Source: Bdellovibrionales bacterium GWA2_49_15
GTDB taxonomy: Bacteria; Bdellovibrionota; Bacteriovoracia; Bacteriovoracales; Bacteriovoracaceae
DNA: 64,000 bases
Direction: 5' to 3'
NCBI GenBank assembly: GCA_001769855.1
Contig: MEPP01000007.1
Coordinates: 1 to 64,000 of the forward strand
Under the pieces are notes generated by a model. It worked only from the letters and a program-made list of their open reading frames with translations, made no database searches and was not told the origin of the DNA. Both the position numbers and the translations under genes were made by a program. Below, one piece after another: positions 42,390 through 51,466 of this stretch (its first letter is position 1; each line of letters starts with the position of its first letter).

Positions 42390-43208
42390 ATGAAAAACCG
42401 AATTCAGAGAAGATTGACCCGTGGATGGGTGCTAGGCCTGGTTCTTACTTTCCTTTCGTCCCCGGGCCACACGCTGAATCTTACCCCAGTCAATGATTTT
42501 ATCGCTACAGAAGTTCCGTCACATATTTTCGGCAACAACGATCGTTTGCGGGCGAGCAAAGGTGCCGAATGGAAAAAGTTCGTCGGTCGCCTCGTCAACA
42601 ACGCCACCGGCAGCTCTTGCACTGCCAGCCTGGTAGGCAAAGATCTTCTCATCACTGCGGCCCATTGTATTGTCCCCGCCAATTATCCGATCGAGGCCCT
42701 GGAGTTCCAGCAGAGCTATGAGGAAGGGAAAATGCTCGGACGTTCAGGCATCGTTCAATGGTGGGCCAACGCCAAGTATGACTATGCGATTCTTCGCTTG
42801 GCCACTCCGCTCGGCGACGAGGATCATTCCTTGCGACAGAGATTTTTTAAGGTTTTGAGTGTGAACCAGGTTGATCACTGGATGGAAGACCCCGTCATGC
42901 TTGCAGGCTACGGCAAATACTTTAGCGGGTCGGAATTTCTCACCGCTCAGCGGTCGTGCCGGGTTCGCAGCTATTCTAACTTTTTTCTTCATCACGACTG
43001 CGATATTGACTTCGGTGACTCAGGCGGCCCGATCTTCATCAATCACCCTCAATTCGGCTGGACGATTGTGGGCATCCACTCGCAGGCGCGCACCCGGAAC
43101 GGACAGATGCAGGCGCTGGCACATTATAATTCGGCCTTCACACACTTCGGCGCAAGCTACTGGGCCTGGGCGCCGTCGCTGACGAAGATCGAGCAAGGTT
43201 CCAGGTAA
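42390..43208 (+). CDS. secreted trypsin-like serine protease (S1)
   Basis: The 272-residue product has a signal peptide (WVLGLVLTFLSSPGHT) and a complete chymotrypsin-fold triad: His92 in ITAAHCIV, Asp131 in YDYAILRLA and Ser211 in DFGDSGGPIFI. Cys residues at 77 and 93 form the typical disulfide beside the catalytic His, and another pair lies near the active Ser. Bdellovibrio-like predators secrete many such enzymes. The gene is convergent with the giant toxin-like gene, 28 bases away. Confidence 0.88.
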   Translation: MKNRIQRRLTRGWVLGLVLTFLSSPGHTLNLTPVNDFIATEVPSHIFGNNDRLRASKGAEWKKFVGRLVNNATGSSCTASLVGKDLLITAAHCIVPANYPIEALEFQQSYEEGKMLGRSGIVQWWANAKYDYAILRLATPLGDEDHSLRQRFFKVLSVNQVDHWMEDPVMLAGYGKYFSGSEFLTAQRSCRVRSYSNFFLHHDCDIDFGDSGGPIFINHPQFGWTIVGIHSQARTRNGQMQALAHYNSAFTHFGASYWAWAPSLTKIEQGSR

Positions 43209-43236
43209 TATTATCGTGACTCCAAATGGTGATGGG

Positions 43237-46200
43237 CTACCAATCAATCAAAACAAATTTCTTTTCCTTCGAACTCCAGATAGCATTGACACCGTGATTG
43301 TAGTCGAGGCCGACCCGTTGCAATCCCGTATCTCTGGTATGATTTCGCAGTCCAACCAATCGGTTTTGGTCCACAAATTTAACCACATCATTGTGAGTCT
43401 CAGCATAGAAGCGCTCAATCGCCTTAATTTGGGCCTGGGCCTGCTCGGCGGTCATCCCGGCATTCTTCAGAATTTCCTGCGCCTTTGAAGTTGTCATTCC
43501 AGGAATAACTCTTTGGTTTAAAGCGACGTCGACGGCATCCTGCAGTTTCAAGACCGTGGGCCCTTCGATCAGCTCTTGCTTAAAAATTCCGATGCTTCGC
43601 TCACCTGTTGTTCCGAGGTTTTTGGCCACACGGACAAACGGTTTGCCATTTAAGGTTGCTTTAGCAGTCAGCCGCTCGGCCAATCCTTCGACGGCAATAT
43701 CACGCTGGGCCCAGGCCGCGGCACTTTCCACCGACTGTCCCGGCTTCAGATAGCGCACTTTTAAAACGTAGGGGGCCTTGCCGCCAGGAGGGAAAATGCG
43801 ATAAGGAAAGGCCGACCCACCAGGAGGGGCCAGCACATTATAAGTTTCGCCTGGCCTGAGCGCGGCCTGAAGACGGGTGATCTCATCCGCGTTTGGAATG
43901 GCGAAAAAATCCATACTGACTGGTGAGCCGGTAAGCTGAGGTGGAATTTCCACCGACAGTCCTGGCACATTGGGAAGGCCGGTGCTTCTTTTTAGACCGG
44001 AGGTATAAGGATAGGTTCCTGGGGCAAACAGGGCGCGCTGATCGACAGGTACCGATGGGATCGGAGCACAACACGGTTCCATCCTGGCGACTTGAAAATC
44101 CACATTCGGCGGTGCTCTTGCCAAGGCGTCGGAGCGAAAGGTTGAGGCAGGGATGGCGACATCGCCAGGGGCCGGTGCTCTCGTGGAAGGAGTATGGGGT
44201 GGAGTGATGGCAGGAGCATTTTCAGGAAATGCCGCTGTTGCAGGATACCCGGGAACAGTGGAAGAAACTTCTGGAGGTGCGGTGATGCGAATCGTGCCTC
44301 CCCCCAAGGGTTCGGTGGGATCGCCAGCCTCAACAAAGAGATGTCCGCCCTGCTGATTCCAAAAAGGGTTGATCTCGCCAAGCTCGTTTCGGAGCGCCGG
44401 TGCATTCTCCCCCGGGAACATAGTGACCACACGAGGACCATTTTCCGTTTGCTCAATGATCACCGTCACACGATTGGTAAGGCCGGCGCGCTGAATTTCA
44501 GACGGATCGACGAGGAGTACGCGCACCTCGACCCCATCGCGTGTCGCCACCCCATAGTGAGCATTAGGAAAAAGTCGCGCGGCCTCCTCAGTGCTGAGGA
44601 CACCGTTATTGCCAACTACAATCGCCCTATTTTCCGCGTCCACCAGATCAAGGGTCAGCTCTGCTCTGCCAAATTTATCATACTGAATACCGGCAGGTAG
44701 TCGCTCCTTGAGTGCTTTTTGAACGTACCCTTCTACTTCTTCCACCGGCCTTGTGAAGTGCCCTCCCGGCGTCAAGGCATCAGGGCCATGGCGTTCGACG
44801 ATATGGGCGCGGGCGCTGGCAAAGTCGATTTCGGCCGCCAGAAAACGATTTTCAGTAAGCTCAAGCGCGCGCGCGCGCGTGGTGGTTTGCACCACTCTGG
44901 TGCGCCCGGGAGACGAACCACCGCCGCCTCCTGGCACCAGCTCTTTTTCGGCCAATTTTTTGCCAATACTTTTTTCCGCCGGAGCTTGAATTTTGGCCAA
45001 AATAGCATCGGCATTTTTTATTTTGGCGGCCTTCAGTTCAATCGCCACGCTTGACTCGAAGGCGGTGCTGGCGTGTTCGAAGGCCGTATTGCCCGCAGAA
45101 CCATCGGGAAAATCAGTTCGCACCGGGCGCCTCATTTCAATTCCCCGTGCCAGGCGACTGATCTCGCGACTATCCATACTCGATAACTCGGTGGTGGCCA
45201 TGATTTGTGTTCGCCGCGCGGCCGCTCCCTCAACCAGTCGTATCTCACGCGCCAGCGCCGCCTCGGCCTCGGCAATCGTGCGCGCACTCCCGATCACGGT
45301 GGGAACGGCAATGGTCAAGGTCAAGGCCGCACTGACCAGTGAAGAGGATAGTTTGCCGTGGAGCTTTTTTTCTTGTTCACGAAGACTTGAAGCCTGGGTG
45401 CAGCTCATCTGATTACCCAAAGCGCGACGATAGGTGGTCAGCTTGTCGCCCCGTGAGGAGGCCAGGGCGCCCGACAAGACCGCAGGCAGAGCACAGGTGG
45501 TATCGGCCACCGAGGCGGCGATGGCGCCTTGAGGCCCCGTGATCGCCACGGCAATAGTGGCCTTGGTGACAACTCCGCAAACCCGCTCCAAGGTTTCGGC
45601 AATTTTTTCAAGTGTCCCTTTCGTGACATTTTCCCGCTGGCAGTTGGTGAGAAACTGTTTAATGGTTTGATAATGGGAGGCCAGATACGAAGACTGCGCC
45701 ACCTCTGGAACTGAATTTCCAACCAGGTCTTCCAGCTCATCTAAGGTCAGCGCCTTTTCATCGGTATCCAGCGGCCTGCCAAAAATATTAGCGATCCCTT
45801 CATGGGGCGTATCGGGGTGGTTCCCCAATTTCCAGTCCTCATCACCCGAAGCACAGACTCGTTGAAAGACAGTATAAAAATCTTTATAGGCCTCTGATCT
45901 TCCAAACACCGTGTTGGGAGAGGTTCTCTTGCCGACGATATCCGTCAGCTCTTCTCGATCAAGCTCCAAGAGTCGCGGATCGGCCTCGGTTTCCGCACAG
46001 GCCACAATATCAGAGAGGGTCTCGGTTACTGAAGTCCGTTCGTCCTTACCACTGCTGCCGACCTCAGTCGAATATGTCAGTCTGGAACCTAAGGGGCGCA
46101 TGAGTAAAAAAAGATTTTCCGCCTCAGTCATGACGTCCTTGCAGCCCTGTTTCTTGGTGGCCTGATAGGCATCGCTATAAAGTTCGACCTGGCGGAAGTG

Positions 46201-47619
46201 CTCCGTCGAACTGCCCGTTGAAGGAAGGACAAGCGCCAGCTTTTCTGCACATCGGGCCACCGCCAGCTCGCGGGCGCTTTTTCGCATATTCTCCCGCCGT
46301 CGCGTAATGGACCCGTTGGCATTACCCGGAGTCATTCCCTGATCTTGGCAGATGGCACGAACATTCCTGTCATTAGCGACAAAGGCCTGGGTGGCAATCT
46401 TGGCGCCATCAATGCCTTCACAGGTACTGGCACGTTGCACCCATAGCTGCATAATTTCGATGGAATCATTTTCACAGTTGGCCAGCTCAGGGGCCAAGAT
46501 GGTCCCAATTTGGCGCATCAGTTTTTCCATCATTTTTTCTCGCAGATTCTTATAACGATCTTTAAGGAGTTGCCGAATCTGGGTGAGATAAAGTTGGGTC
46601 ATGGCCAATCCCTGAGGCGGGCCCAGGATCAAGGCCAGCATCGAAGCCGTACTGCAAGTGTGCTGGTTCAGGCAGCCATTGGCGAGTCCCAGCTCAGGGT
46701 CAGTCGTCCCATAAGAGATAAACATGCAGGAACCATAATCAGACATCTCAAGCGCACAAGTTTTCCCAAAGAGATTAGGGACTCCGTTGCCGCCCACAAT
46801 CCCGCCGGGTTCCCCTCCCGGACCGCCGCCGAGCAATCCACCGGCCCTTCCATCGGGACCGCCCCCCGAAGTTCCGCCAGGAATCCCTCCCGGCGGACCA
46901 CTTAGCTCTCCGGTGATGTCACTATCGCCCCCGTTTTCACTGCCGGGATCTAAATTTGTTTTAGCTTTTGGTGCCGTCACTTTTGCGCCGGGATAGTTCC
47001 AGGGAAAAGTACCGGCCACTTGGACAAATTGCGGGCCACCTTTGGCCTGTCGGCAGGTCTCGCCGCGATCACCCGCCTGCATAAACTCTAAGGCCGAGGA
47101 ATAGTCTTTTCGGTAGCTGTTACACATGGCCTGGCGAAAAACATGCTCGCCGATCCGATAGAGCAGAAGCTGGTACTTTTGGTTGAGAATTTTTTCGGTC
47201 TCGCCACCGGGGTGGTAGGTGTCATGAATTTTTTTCGCCCACTTGAGTCCGCACTCCTCATCGAAGCAGATAAAGACACCTTCGGGAGCATCAATGCAGG
47301 AATTGACCACGGACGTTGGGACATAAGTGAGAAATTGCTTCCAGGCCGATTCAATATAGGCCTGAGTCTGAACCGTAGAGTAGCAGGCAAACCCATGGTT
47401 ACTGCTTGGAGTGGACAGTTCGCAACGAACCGCCTCATCAATGGCGGTGTCAGGTATGATATAGCAATACTCATCAACTCCAAATTTACAGGGCCCCATG
47501 CGCGACTTAACTTTTTTCCTGATTTCATCAGGAGTTTGTCCATTGGAGGGCAAGGAAATAACGGCCAGCAAAGCGCAGATCAGGCACGACACTAAGTGCG
47601 TGTATTTTATTAATGCCAT
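43237..47619 (-). CDS. giant secreted toxin-like protein with RNase-like and kinase-like C-terminal regions
   Basis: The 1460-residue product has a signal peptide (LVSCLICALLAVISLPSNGQ) after a GGGGGAG ribosome site, a Cys-rich N-terminal half, a Gly/Pro-rich linker at about 240-276, two hydrophobic segments near 690-800, and at about 930-1070 a segment (HIVERHGPDALTPGGHF, then VVTMFPGENAP) resembling BECR/CdiA-type RNase toxins. The last 170 residues (YVLKVRYLKPG, LDYNHGVNAIWS, VLIDW) read like a phosphotransferase/kinase lobe that ends at its DFG-like Asp. No immunity gene is obvious beside it. Domain calls are from motif reading and uncertain. Confidence 0.55.
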   Translation of the reverse strand: MALIKYTHLVSCLICALLAVISLPSNGQTPDEIRKKVKSRMGPCKFGVDEYCYIIPDTAIDEAVRCELSTPSSNHGFACYSTVQTQAYIESAWKQFLTYVPTSVVNSCIDAPEGVFICFDEECGLKWAKKIHDTYHPGGETEKILNQKYQLLLYRIGEHVFRQAMCNSYRKDYSSALEFMQAGDRGETCRQAKGGPQFVQVAGTFPWNYPGAKVTAPKAKTNLDPGSENGGDSDITGELSGPPGGIPGGTSGGGPDGRAGGLLGGGPGGEPGGIVGGNGVPNLFGKTCALEMSDYGSCMFISYGTTDPELGLANGCLNQHTCSTASMLALILGPPQGLAMTQLYLTQIRQLLKDRYKNLREKMMEKLMRQIGTILAPELANCENDSIEIMQLWVQRASTCEGIDGAKIATQAFVANDRNVRAICQDQGMTPGNANGSITRRRENMRKSARELAVARCAEKLALVLPSTGSSTEHFRQVELYSDAYQATKKQGCKDVMTEAENLFLLMRPLGSRLTYSTEVGSSGKDERTSVTETLSDIVACAETEADPRLLELDREELTDIVGKRTSPNTVFGRSEAYKDFYTVFQRVCASGDEDWKLGNHPDTPHEGIANIFGRPLDTDEKALTLDELEDLVGNSVPEVAQSSYLASHYQTIKQFLTNCQRENVTKGTLEKIAETLERVCGVVTKATIAVAITGPQGAIAASVADTTCALPAVLSGALASSRGDKLTTYRRALGNQMSCTQASSLREQEKKLHGKLSSSLVSAALTLTIAVPTVIGSARTIAEAEAALAREIRLVEGAAARRTQIMATTELSSMDSREISRLARGIEMRRPVRTDFPDGSAGNTAFEHASTAFESSVAIELKAAKIKNADAILAKIQAPAEKSIGKKLAEKELVPGGGGGSSPGRTRVVQTTTRARALELTENRFLAAEIDFASARAHIVERHGPDALTPGGHFTRPVEEVEGYVQKALKERLPAGIQYDKFGRAELTLDLVDAENRAIVVGNNGVLSTEEAARLFPNAHYGVATRDGVEVRVLLVDPSEIQRAGLTNRVTVIIEQTENGPRVVTMFPGENAPALRNELGEINPFWNQQGGHLFVEAGDPTEPLGGGTIRITAPPEVSSTVPGYPATAAFPENAPAITPPHTPSTRAPAPGDVAIPASTFRSDALARAPPNVDFQVARMEPCCAPIPSVPVDQRALFAPGTYPYTSGLKRSTGLPNVPGLSVEIPPQLTGSPVSMDFFAIPNADEITRLQAALRPGETYNVLAPPGGSAFPYRIFPPGGKAPYVLKVRYLKPGQSVESAAAWAQRDIAVEGLAERLTAKATLNGKPFVRVAKNLGTTGERSIGIFKQELIEGPTVLKLQDAVDVALNQRVIPGMTTSKAQEILKNAGMTAEQAQAQIKAIERFYAETHNDVVKFVDQNRLVGLRNHTRDTGLQRVGLDYNHGVNAIWSSKEKKFVLIDW

Positions 47620-47656
47620 TACTCCCCCGCTCTATTATAGCAAGAACCCCTTTTTG

Positions 47657-47695
47657 GTGCCAGGAGCTTTGTCAAATTGATTAGGCTCCTGGCAC
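47657..47695. repeat. REP-like palindrome, copy 3 (variant)
   Basis: GTGCCAGGAGC (47657-47667) and GCTCCTGGCAC (47685-47695) form an 11-base stem with a 17-base loop. The outer GTGCCAGG/CCTGGCAC is shared with the copies at 31391 and 40924, but the inner arm is AGC/GCT instead of TCC/GGA. Its right arm encodes the last residues SVPGA and the stop of the acyltransferase gene, the same register in which copy 1 ends the hybrid kinase. Confidence 0.75.
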
Positions 47696-48778
47696 AGAAT
47701 GCAATCCGAATCTTCTTTTCAAATATTTGCGAGCGAAGGGATCAAATAGAAAGCTTAAGGCGATTGCACATAAAACTATGGAAATATAAATTATCGAGCC
47801 ATAAAGAAGGCCGTCATACCTCTTGTAGCCGATCACCTTGGAGAGAAAGAATTGGGTGGCAGTTTTTACCGGGGCCTGCAAAATATACATTGCATAACTT
47901 GCCTCTCCTAAAAAAAACATCCATTTGCCGCCTAAAAAAAAGTTGAATCTGTTCGAAACACACGAACTTAAAATGACTAATGAAAAACAAATGTGAAAGA
48001 TTGGATTAAATGCGGAATAGAAGTGCTCTTCAAAGCCTGAGAAGAAGCAAACAAGAAGAACCACCGATGAAAGAACAAAAATCGGTGAAGATATTTTTTC
48101 AATATTTTTTTGCTCCAATATGAAGACCTTGGCCAAAATTATACCGGATAAAAAGGTGGGGAGGTACATGGGGGCGTAAAAAGAAGAAATGTGTACCTCT
48201 AAAAAATTTCCAGGCAAGAAGAGAAAGAAAAAGAAAGAGTTCATTATCGTTAAGATAAAGAATGCTATATAAAGATTTTTTGGGCCAAGCTTTCCCGCCT
48301 TATAAATAAGAAAAGGACTGCAAAAATAGAGAAACATTTCAACACTTAAGGACCATGAGTGAACATTCCAAAATTGCATAAGACTCTTAAAAGGGACGAG
48401 AGATTGAGTCATGGTAAGATGGGCGATGGAAAATAAAATATTGTCCGTAAGTGAAATGTGGTAATCGTGCAATTGTCTGTAAATTGCCATTGGTATTGCC
48501 AGGCCCATGGCGACATAATAGATGGGCGCTAATCTAATAAATCGATTCAAAACAAAAGCTCTATTATTTTTTCCTTCAAAAAAACCATGACCGTGATAGC
48601 TATAGGACAAGACGAATCCCGAAAGAAGGAAAAAGAAAGGCACGGAAATGTGTCCATGCACAAAAAAGTTTTTCCAAAAAACAGAGTTGGGAAAATACCA
48701 ATAGTGAAAGAAGATTGTGTAGCTCGCCGCTAAAAACCTTAACCCATTCAAATTCTTCAGGAAGGGTCTTGTGGCCAT
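47681..48778 (-). CDS. acyltransferase 3 family protein (OafA/YrhL type)
   Basis: The 365-residue inner-membrane protein has the family start LKNLNGLRFLAASYTIFFHY, with the conserved His before YW, about ten helices, and the motif LSYSYHGHGFF near 85. Such enzymes O-acetylate surface polysaccharide or peptidoglycan. The C-terminal SVPGA is read from REP copy 3, so its natural end may have been longer. AT-rich relative to neighbours, as often with this family. Confidence 0.85.
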   Translation of the reverse strand: MATRPFLKNLNGLRFLAASYTIFFHYWYFPNSVFWKNFFVHGHISVPFFFLLSGFVLSYSYHGHGFFEGKNNRAFVLNRFIRLAPIYYVAMGLAIPMAIYRQLHDYHISLTDNILFSIAHLTMTQSLVPFKSLMQFWNVHSWSLSVEMFLYFCSPFLIYKAGKLGPKNLYIAFFILTIMNSFFFFLFLPGNFLEVHISSFYAPMYLPTFLSGIILAKVFILEQKNIEKISSPIFVLSSVVLLVCFFSGFEEHFYSAFNPIFHICFSLVILSSCVSNRFNFFLGGKWMFFLGEASYAMYILQAPVKTATQFFLSKVIGYKRYDGLLYGSIIYISIVLCAIALSFLFDPFARKYLKRRFGLHSVPGA

Positions 48779-48794
48779 TTTTTCTTTTTAAACC

Positions 48795-50243
48795 TCAAGA
48801 ATCCAAATGGGATTTTGGTGGCCCATCATATTTCCGACGAATGCCGCCGAACTGATACAACAGCACCAAAAAGACACTCAGTCCGCCGATGGTGTAACCC
48901 GTGAGCTGATTGGGTGGAATGACGAAGAGGACGCACATGGCGGCGACCCAAAATAAACTTAAGACGTTGATCCAGCCGCTGTGTTTTCCCAGGTGCCAGG
49001 GCCCGCGCACTTTCCACAGACCGGATTGGCGCGCGCGCAGACCGATGAAGATGGGAAGGCCGTAGGAGATATAAAGCGCAATGGTACTGATGCTCACGAT
49101 CACTGAGTAAACTCCGCCGTAAACTCCCAGAAGAAAGGCGGCGATGGCCGATAGCCAGATGGCCTCGGCCGGGGTTTTAAAGCGCGGGCTCACTCTCGCC
49201 CAGAAGCGCGAAAAAGGCATCCCGTGGTCGCGGGAAAAGGCATAAATCATCCGTGAGTTGGAAGTGACTGAGGCCAGACCGCAGAACCACATGGCCATGG
49301 CGCAGACCCAGGTCAGCGCAAATCCCATTTTGTGCCCGAGGGCCGTGGACAGAATGTAAATAAAAGGATTGGAAGCGGCCTGTGCCAGCGAGATATCCTG
49401 AATACTAATCGTCACCACGAGAAGGAGAAGCCAGCCAAAAACACCCGACACCGCCACCGAGAGAAAAATCCCCCAGGGGGCGATCATGCGCGGATTTTTT
49501 GTTTCCTCGCTGACGTGCGCGGAGGCATCGTAGCCGGTGTAGGTCCAGGCGGCCTGCAAAAGGGCCACAGGAAAGGCATACCAGTAAGGAAAAGGCGCGG
49601 TATGCGTGGTCGTCCACAGAAACTCAACGGGCTGATGGGGGGCAAAGAACCCCAGGGCAACAATCAGAACCGCCACACCCGCCATGTGGTACCAGGCAGA
49701 GAGGTCGTTCAAAATCCCAACCAGCCCAATTCCAAAGTGATTGAGAAGAGCATGGGATAAAAGAATTGCGGCATAAACCACCAAACGTAGCGTCACGAAA
49801 TTGGGTGAATCGGCCAGGCCCAAAAGTGGCATCAAAAAATCCGCAAGCCCGTAGCCAATTCCGGCGGTGATGGCAAATTGTCCAATTAAATTGAACATGG
49901 CGGTGAACCAGCCCCAATGTTTATTACCTAAAAAAGATGACCAGTGATAGAGCGCACCAGCGGTGGGAAAGGCCGAGGCCAGCTCCGCCAGCGAGGCGGC
50001 AACCGGAAGAACCAGGATAGTCACGATGAGCCAGCCAATGGACATGACAAAGGGGCCACCGTGAATCAGGCCATGGCCGTAGAGAGTGACGGCCCCCGTG
50101 AGAATGCTGATGATGGAAAAGGAAACGGCAAAATTTGAAAAACCTCCCAGACTACGAAACAGCTCCTGGGAATATCCCATCGCCTTGAGGTCTGCCTCAT
50201 CATTGCCTGCCGCTGCCGTTTGACCCAACTCTAATTCGGTCAT
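48795..50243 (-). CDS. APC family amino acid permease
   Basis: The ATG at 50243 follows AAGGA at six bases; a TTG six bases upstream is unlikely. The 482-residue protein has twelve helices and the APC superfamily signature SLGGFSNFAVSFSIISILTG in helix 1 and FPTAGALYHWSSFL in helix 3, resembling bacterial GABA and other amino acid transporters. Family features suggest amino acid/choline import. Substrate not determinable. Confidence 0.85.
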   Translation of the reverse strand: MTELELGQTAAAGNDEADLKAMGYSQELFRSLGGFSNFAVSFSIISILTGAVTLYGHGLIHGGPFVMSIGWLIVTILVLPVAASLAELASAFPTAGALYHWSSFLGNKHWGWFTAMFNLIGQFAITAGIGYGLADFLMPLLGLADSPNFVTLRLVVYAAILLSHALLNHFGIGLVGILNDLSAWYHMAGVAVLIVALGFFAPHQPVEFLWTTTHTAPFPYWYAFPVALLQAAWTYTGYDASAHVSEETKNPRMIAPWGIFLSVAVSGVFGWLLLLVVTISIQDISLAQAASNPFIYILSTALGHKMGFALTWVCAMAMWFCGLASVTSNSRMIYAFSRDHGMPFSRFWARVSPRFKTPAEAIWLSAIAAFLLGVYGGVYSVIVSISTIALYISYGLPIFIGLRARQSGLWKVRGPWHLGKHSGWINVLSLFWVAAMCVLFVIPPNQLTGYTIGGLSVFLVLLYQFGGIRRKYDGPPKSHLDS

Positions 50244-50351
50244 TGTCAATCCTTGGTTTTAATAATGTATGGGATAGTTTTAACACAAAACTACATTGGG
50301 AAATATTTTTTATTTTGAAAAAAATGGCTGAGTAACGCGATCGGAATTACC

Positions 50352-51359
50352 TTAGACTTTTTGTTTTGTGCTCATTCTAAGTCCCAAGAAAGTCACCAGC
50401 GCGGAAAGAATCATGCAAAGCATGGGGAAGCCACGATTCATCATGCCCTGATCGATCATCGCCTCCATGGGATTTTTTTGATCATAGAGAACCTGCACTC
50501 CCTCCCCTAAATCATAGCTCGGTGGTGAGGAGCCGATGGAATGTCTAAACTCAACTGGCCCAGCGCTGGCAGGATGTCGATACTGCACGACCGGAAAGTA
50601 GGTTTTCCCCTTACTCCCGGATGAGGTTTCCATCCTGACCACCTTACCTGGGGCAGACTGGGCCGTGGTCAAAAACGCCTGCCGTTTTTGATACCAGTTA
50701 AAGGAAAAGTAGGAGCAGCCAAGGCCGATGCAGACCAGGGCAAATCCCACGCGCCGATTTTGGACGGCGAATTTTTCAAAGAGTTTTGCAATCGAACTTG
50801 GGTCAACCATAGTCATCTGTTTCAGCTCTTCGTCACTTAAAACCCCGGGAGAAAAATGCTTGCTCCACATCACTCCAAGTTTGTCTTTCATCCCTTGCAT
50901 CTCTTGGGGGTTAGTGAATTTTTTCTTCATCTCATAGACAATTTTCCCAACCACCCCGAAGCCGATAAGCAAGCTGAAGATGCTCAGATGAAAATTCTTA
51001 AAAAATACGGCGATAAGAGCGACCCCAAAAACAATAAGAAACCAGGCCACAATGCCCAGCGCACGGCCTTCGATCTGCGCCTGCAACTTTTCCCCGGCCC
51101 AAACCTTAACCTCAATCTTGTGCCCCAATTTAAAGCGGGGATGAATGCTGCCGATACTGCCTTTCAAATATTTAGGGACTCCCTTCCAGATGAACTTCAC
51201 CAGGGGATAGAGGAAGTTGCTTTTCTGTTTTTCTTCCTGAATATAGCCCACCACCTCGCCTAAAATGTGCACCGGCTTGCCTTTTCCATGCTGCTCACGC
51301 AGGAGAACGATCCCGAAAAAACTCAACATACAGCCTGCGAGAAGAAAGACAATTTCCAT
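50352..51359 (-). CDS. membrane protein with two DUF3592 domains
   Basis: The 335-residue protein has four membrane helices in two pairs. Each pair flanks a soluble beta domain: one with HILGEVVGYIQEEKQKS and one with PGKVVRMETSSGSKGKTYFP and VLYDQKNPMEAMID. Both are DUF3592-like. The two halves are likely a tandem duplication. Function unknown. Confidence 0.7.
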   Translation of the reverse strand: MEIVFLLAGCMLSFFGIVLLREQHGKGKPVHILGEVVGYIQEEKQKSNFLYPLVKFIWKGVPKYLKGSIGSIHPRFKLGHKIEVKVWAGEKLQAQIEGRALGIVAWFLIVFGVALIAVFFKNFHLSIFSLLIGFGVVGKIVYEMKKKFTNPQEMQGMKDKLGVMWSKHFSPGVLSDEELKQMTMVDPSSIAKLFEKFAVQNRRVGFALVCIGLGCSYFSFNWYQKRQAFLTTAQSAPGKVVRMETSSGSKGKTYFPVVQYRHPASAGPVEFRHSIGSSPPSYDLGEGVQVLYDQKNPMEAMIDQGMMNRGFPMLCMILSALVTFLGLRMSTKQKV

Positions 51360-51466
51360 GCCGGGCTCTTCGACATCAGGGCCAAAAAAGTTAAATGGGA
51401 AAAGATATTTCCGACAAATCCTCCCTGGTATTAGACGGGAAGACGCCTCCGGATTAGAATATCGTC

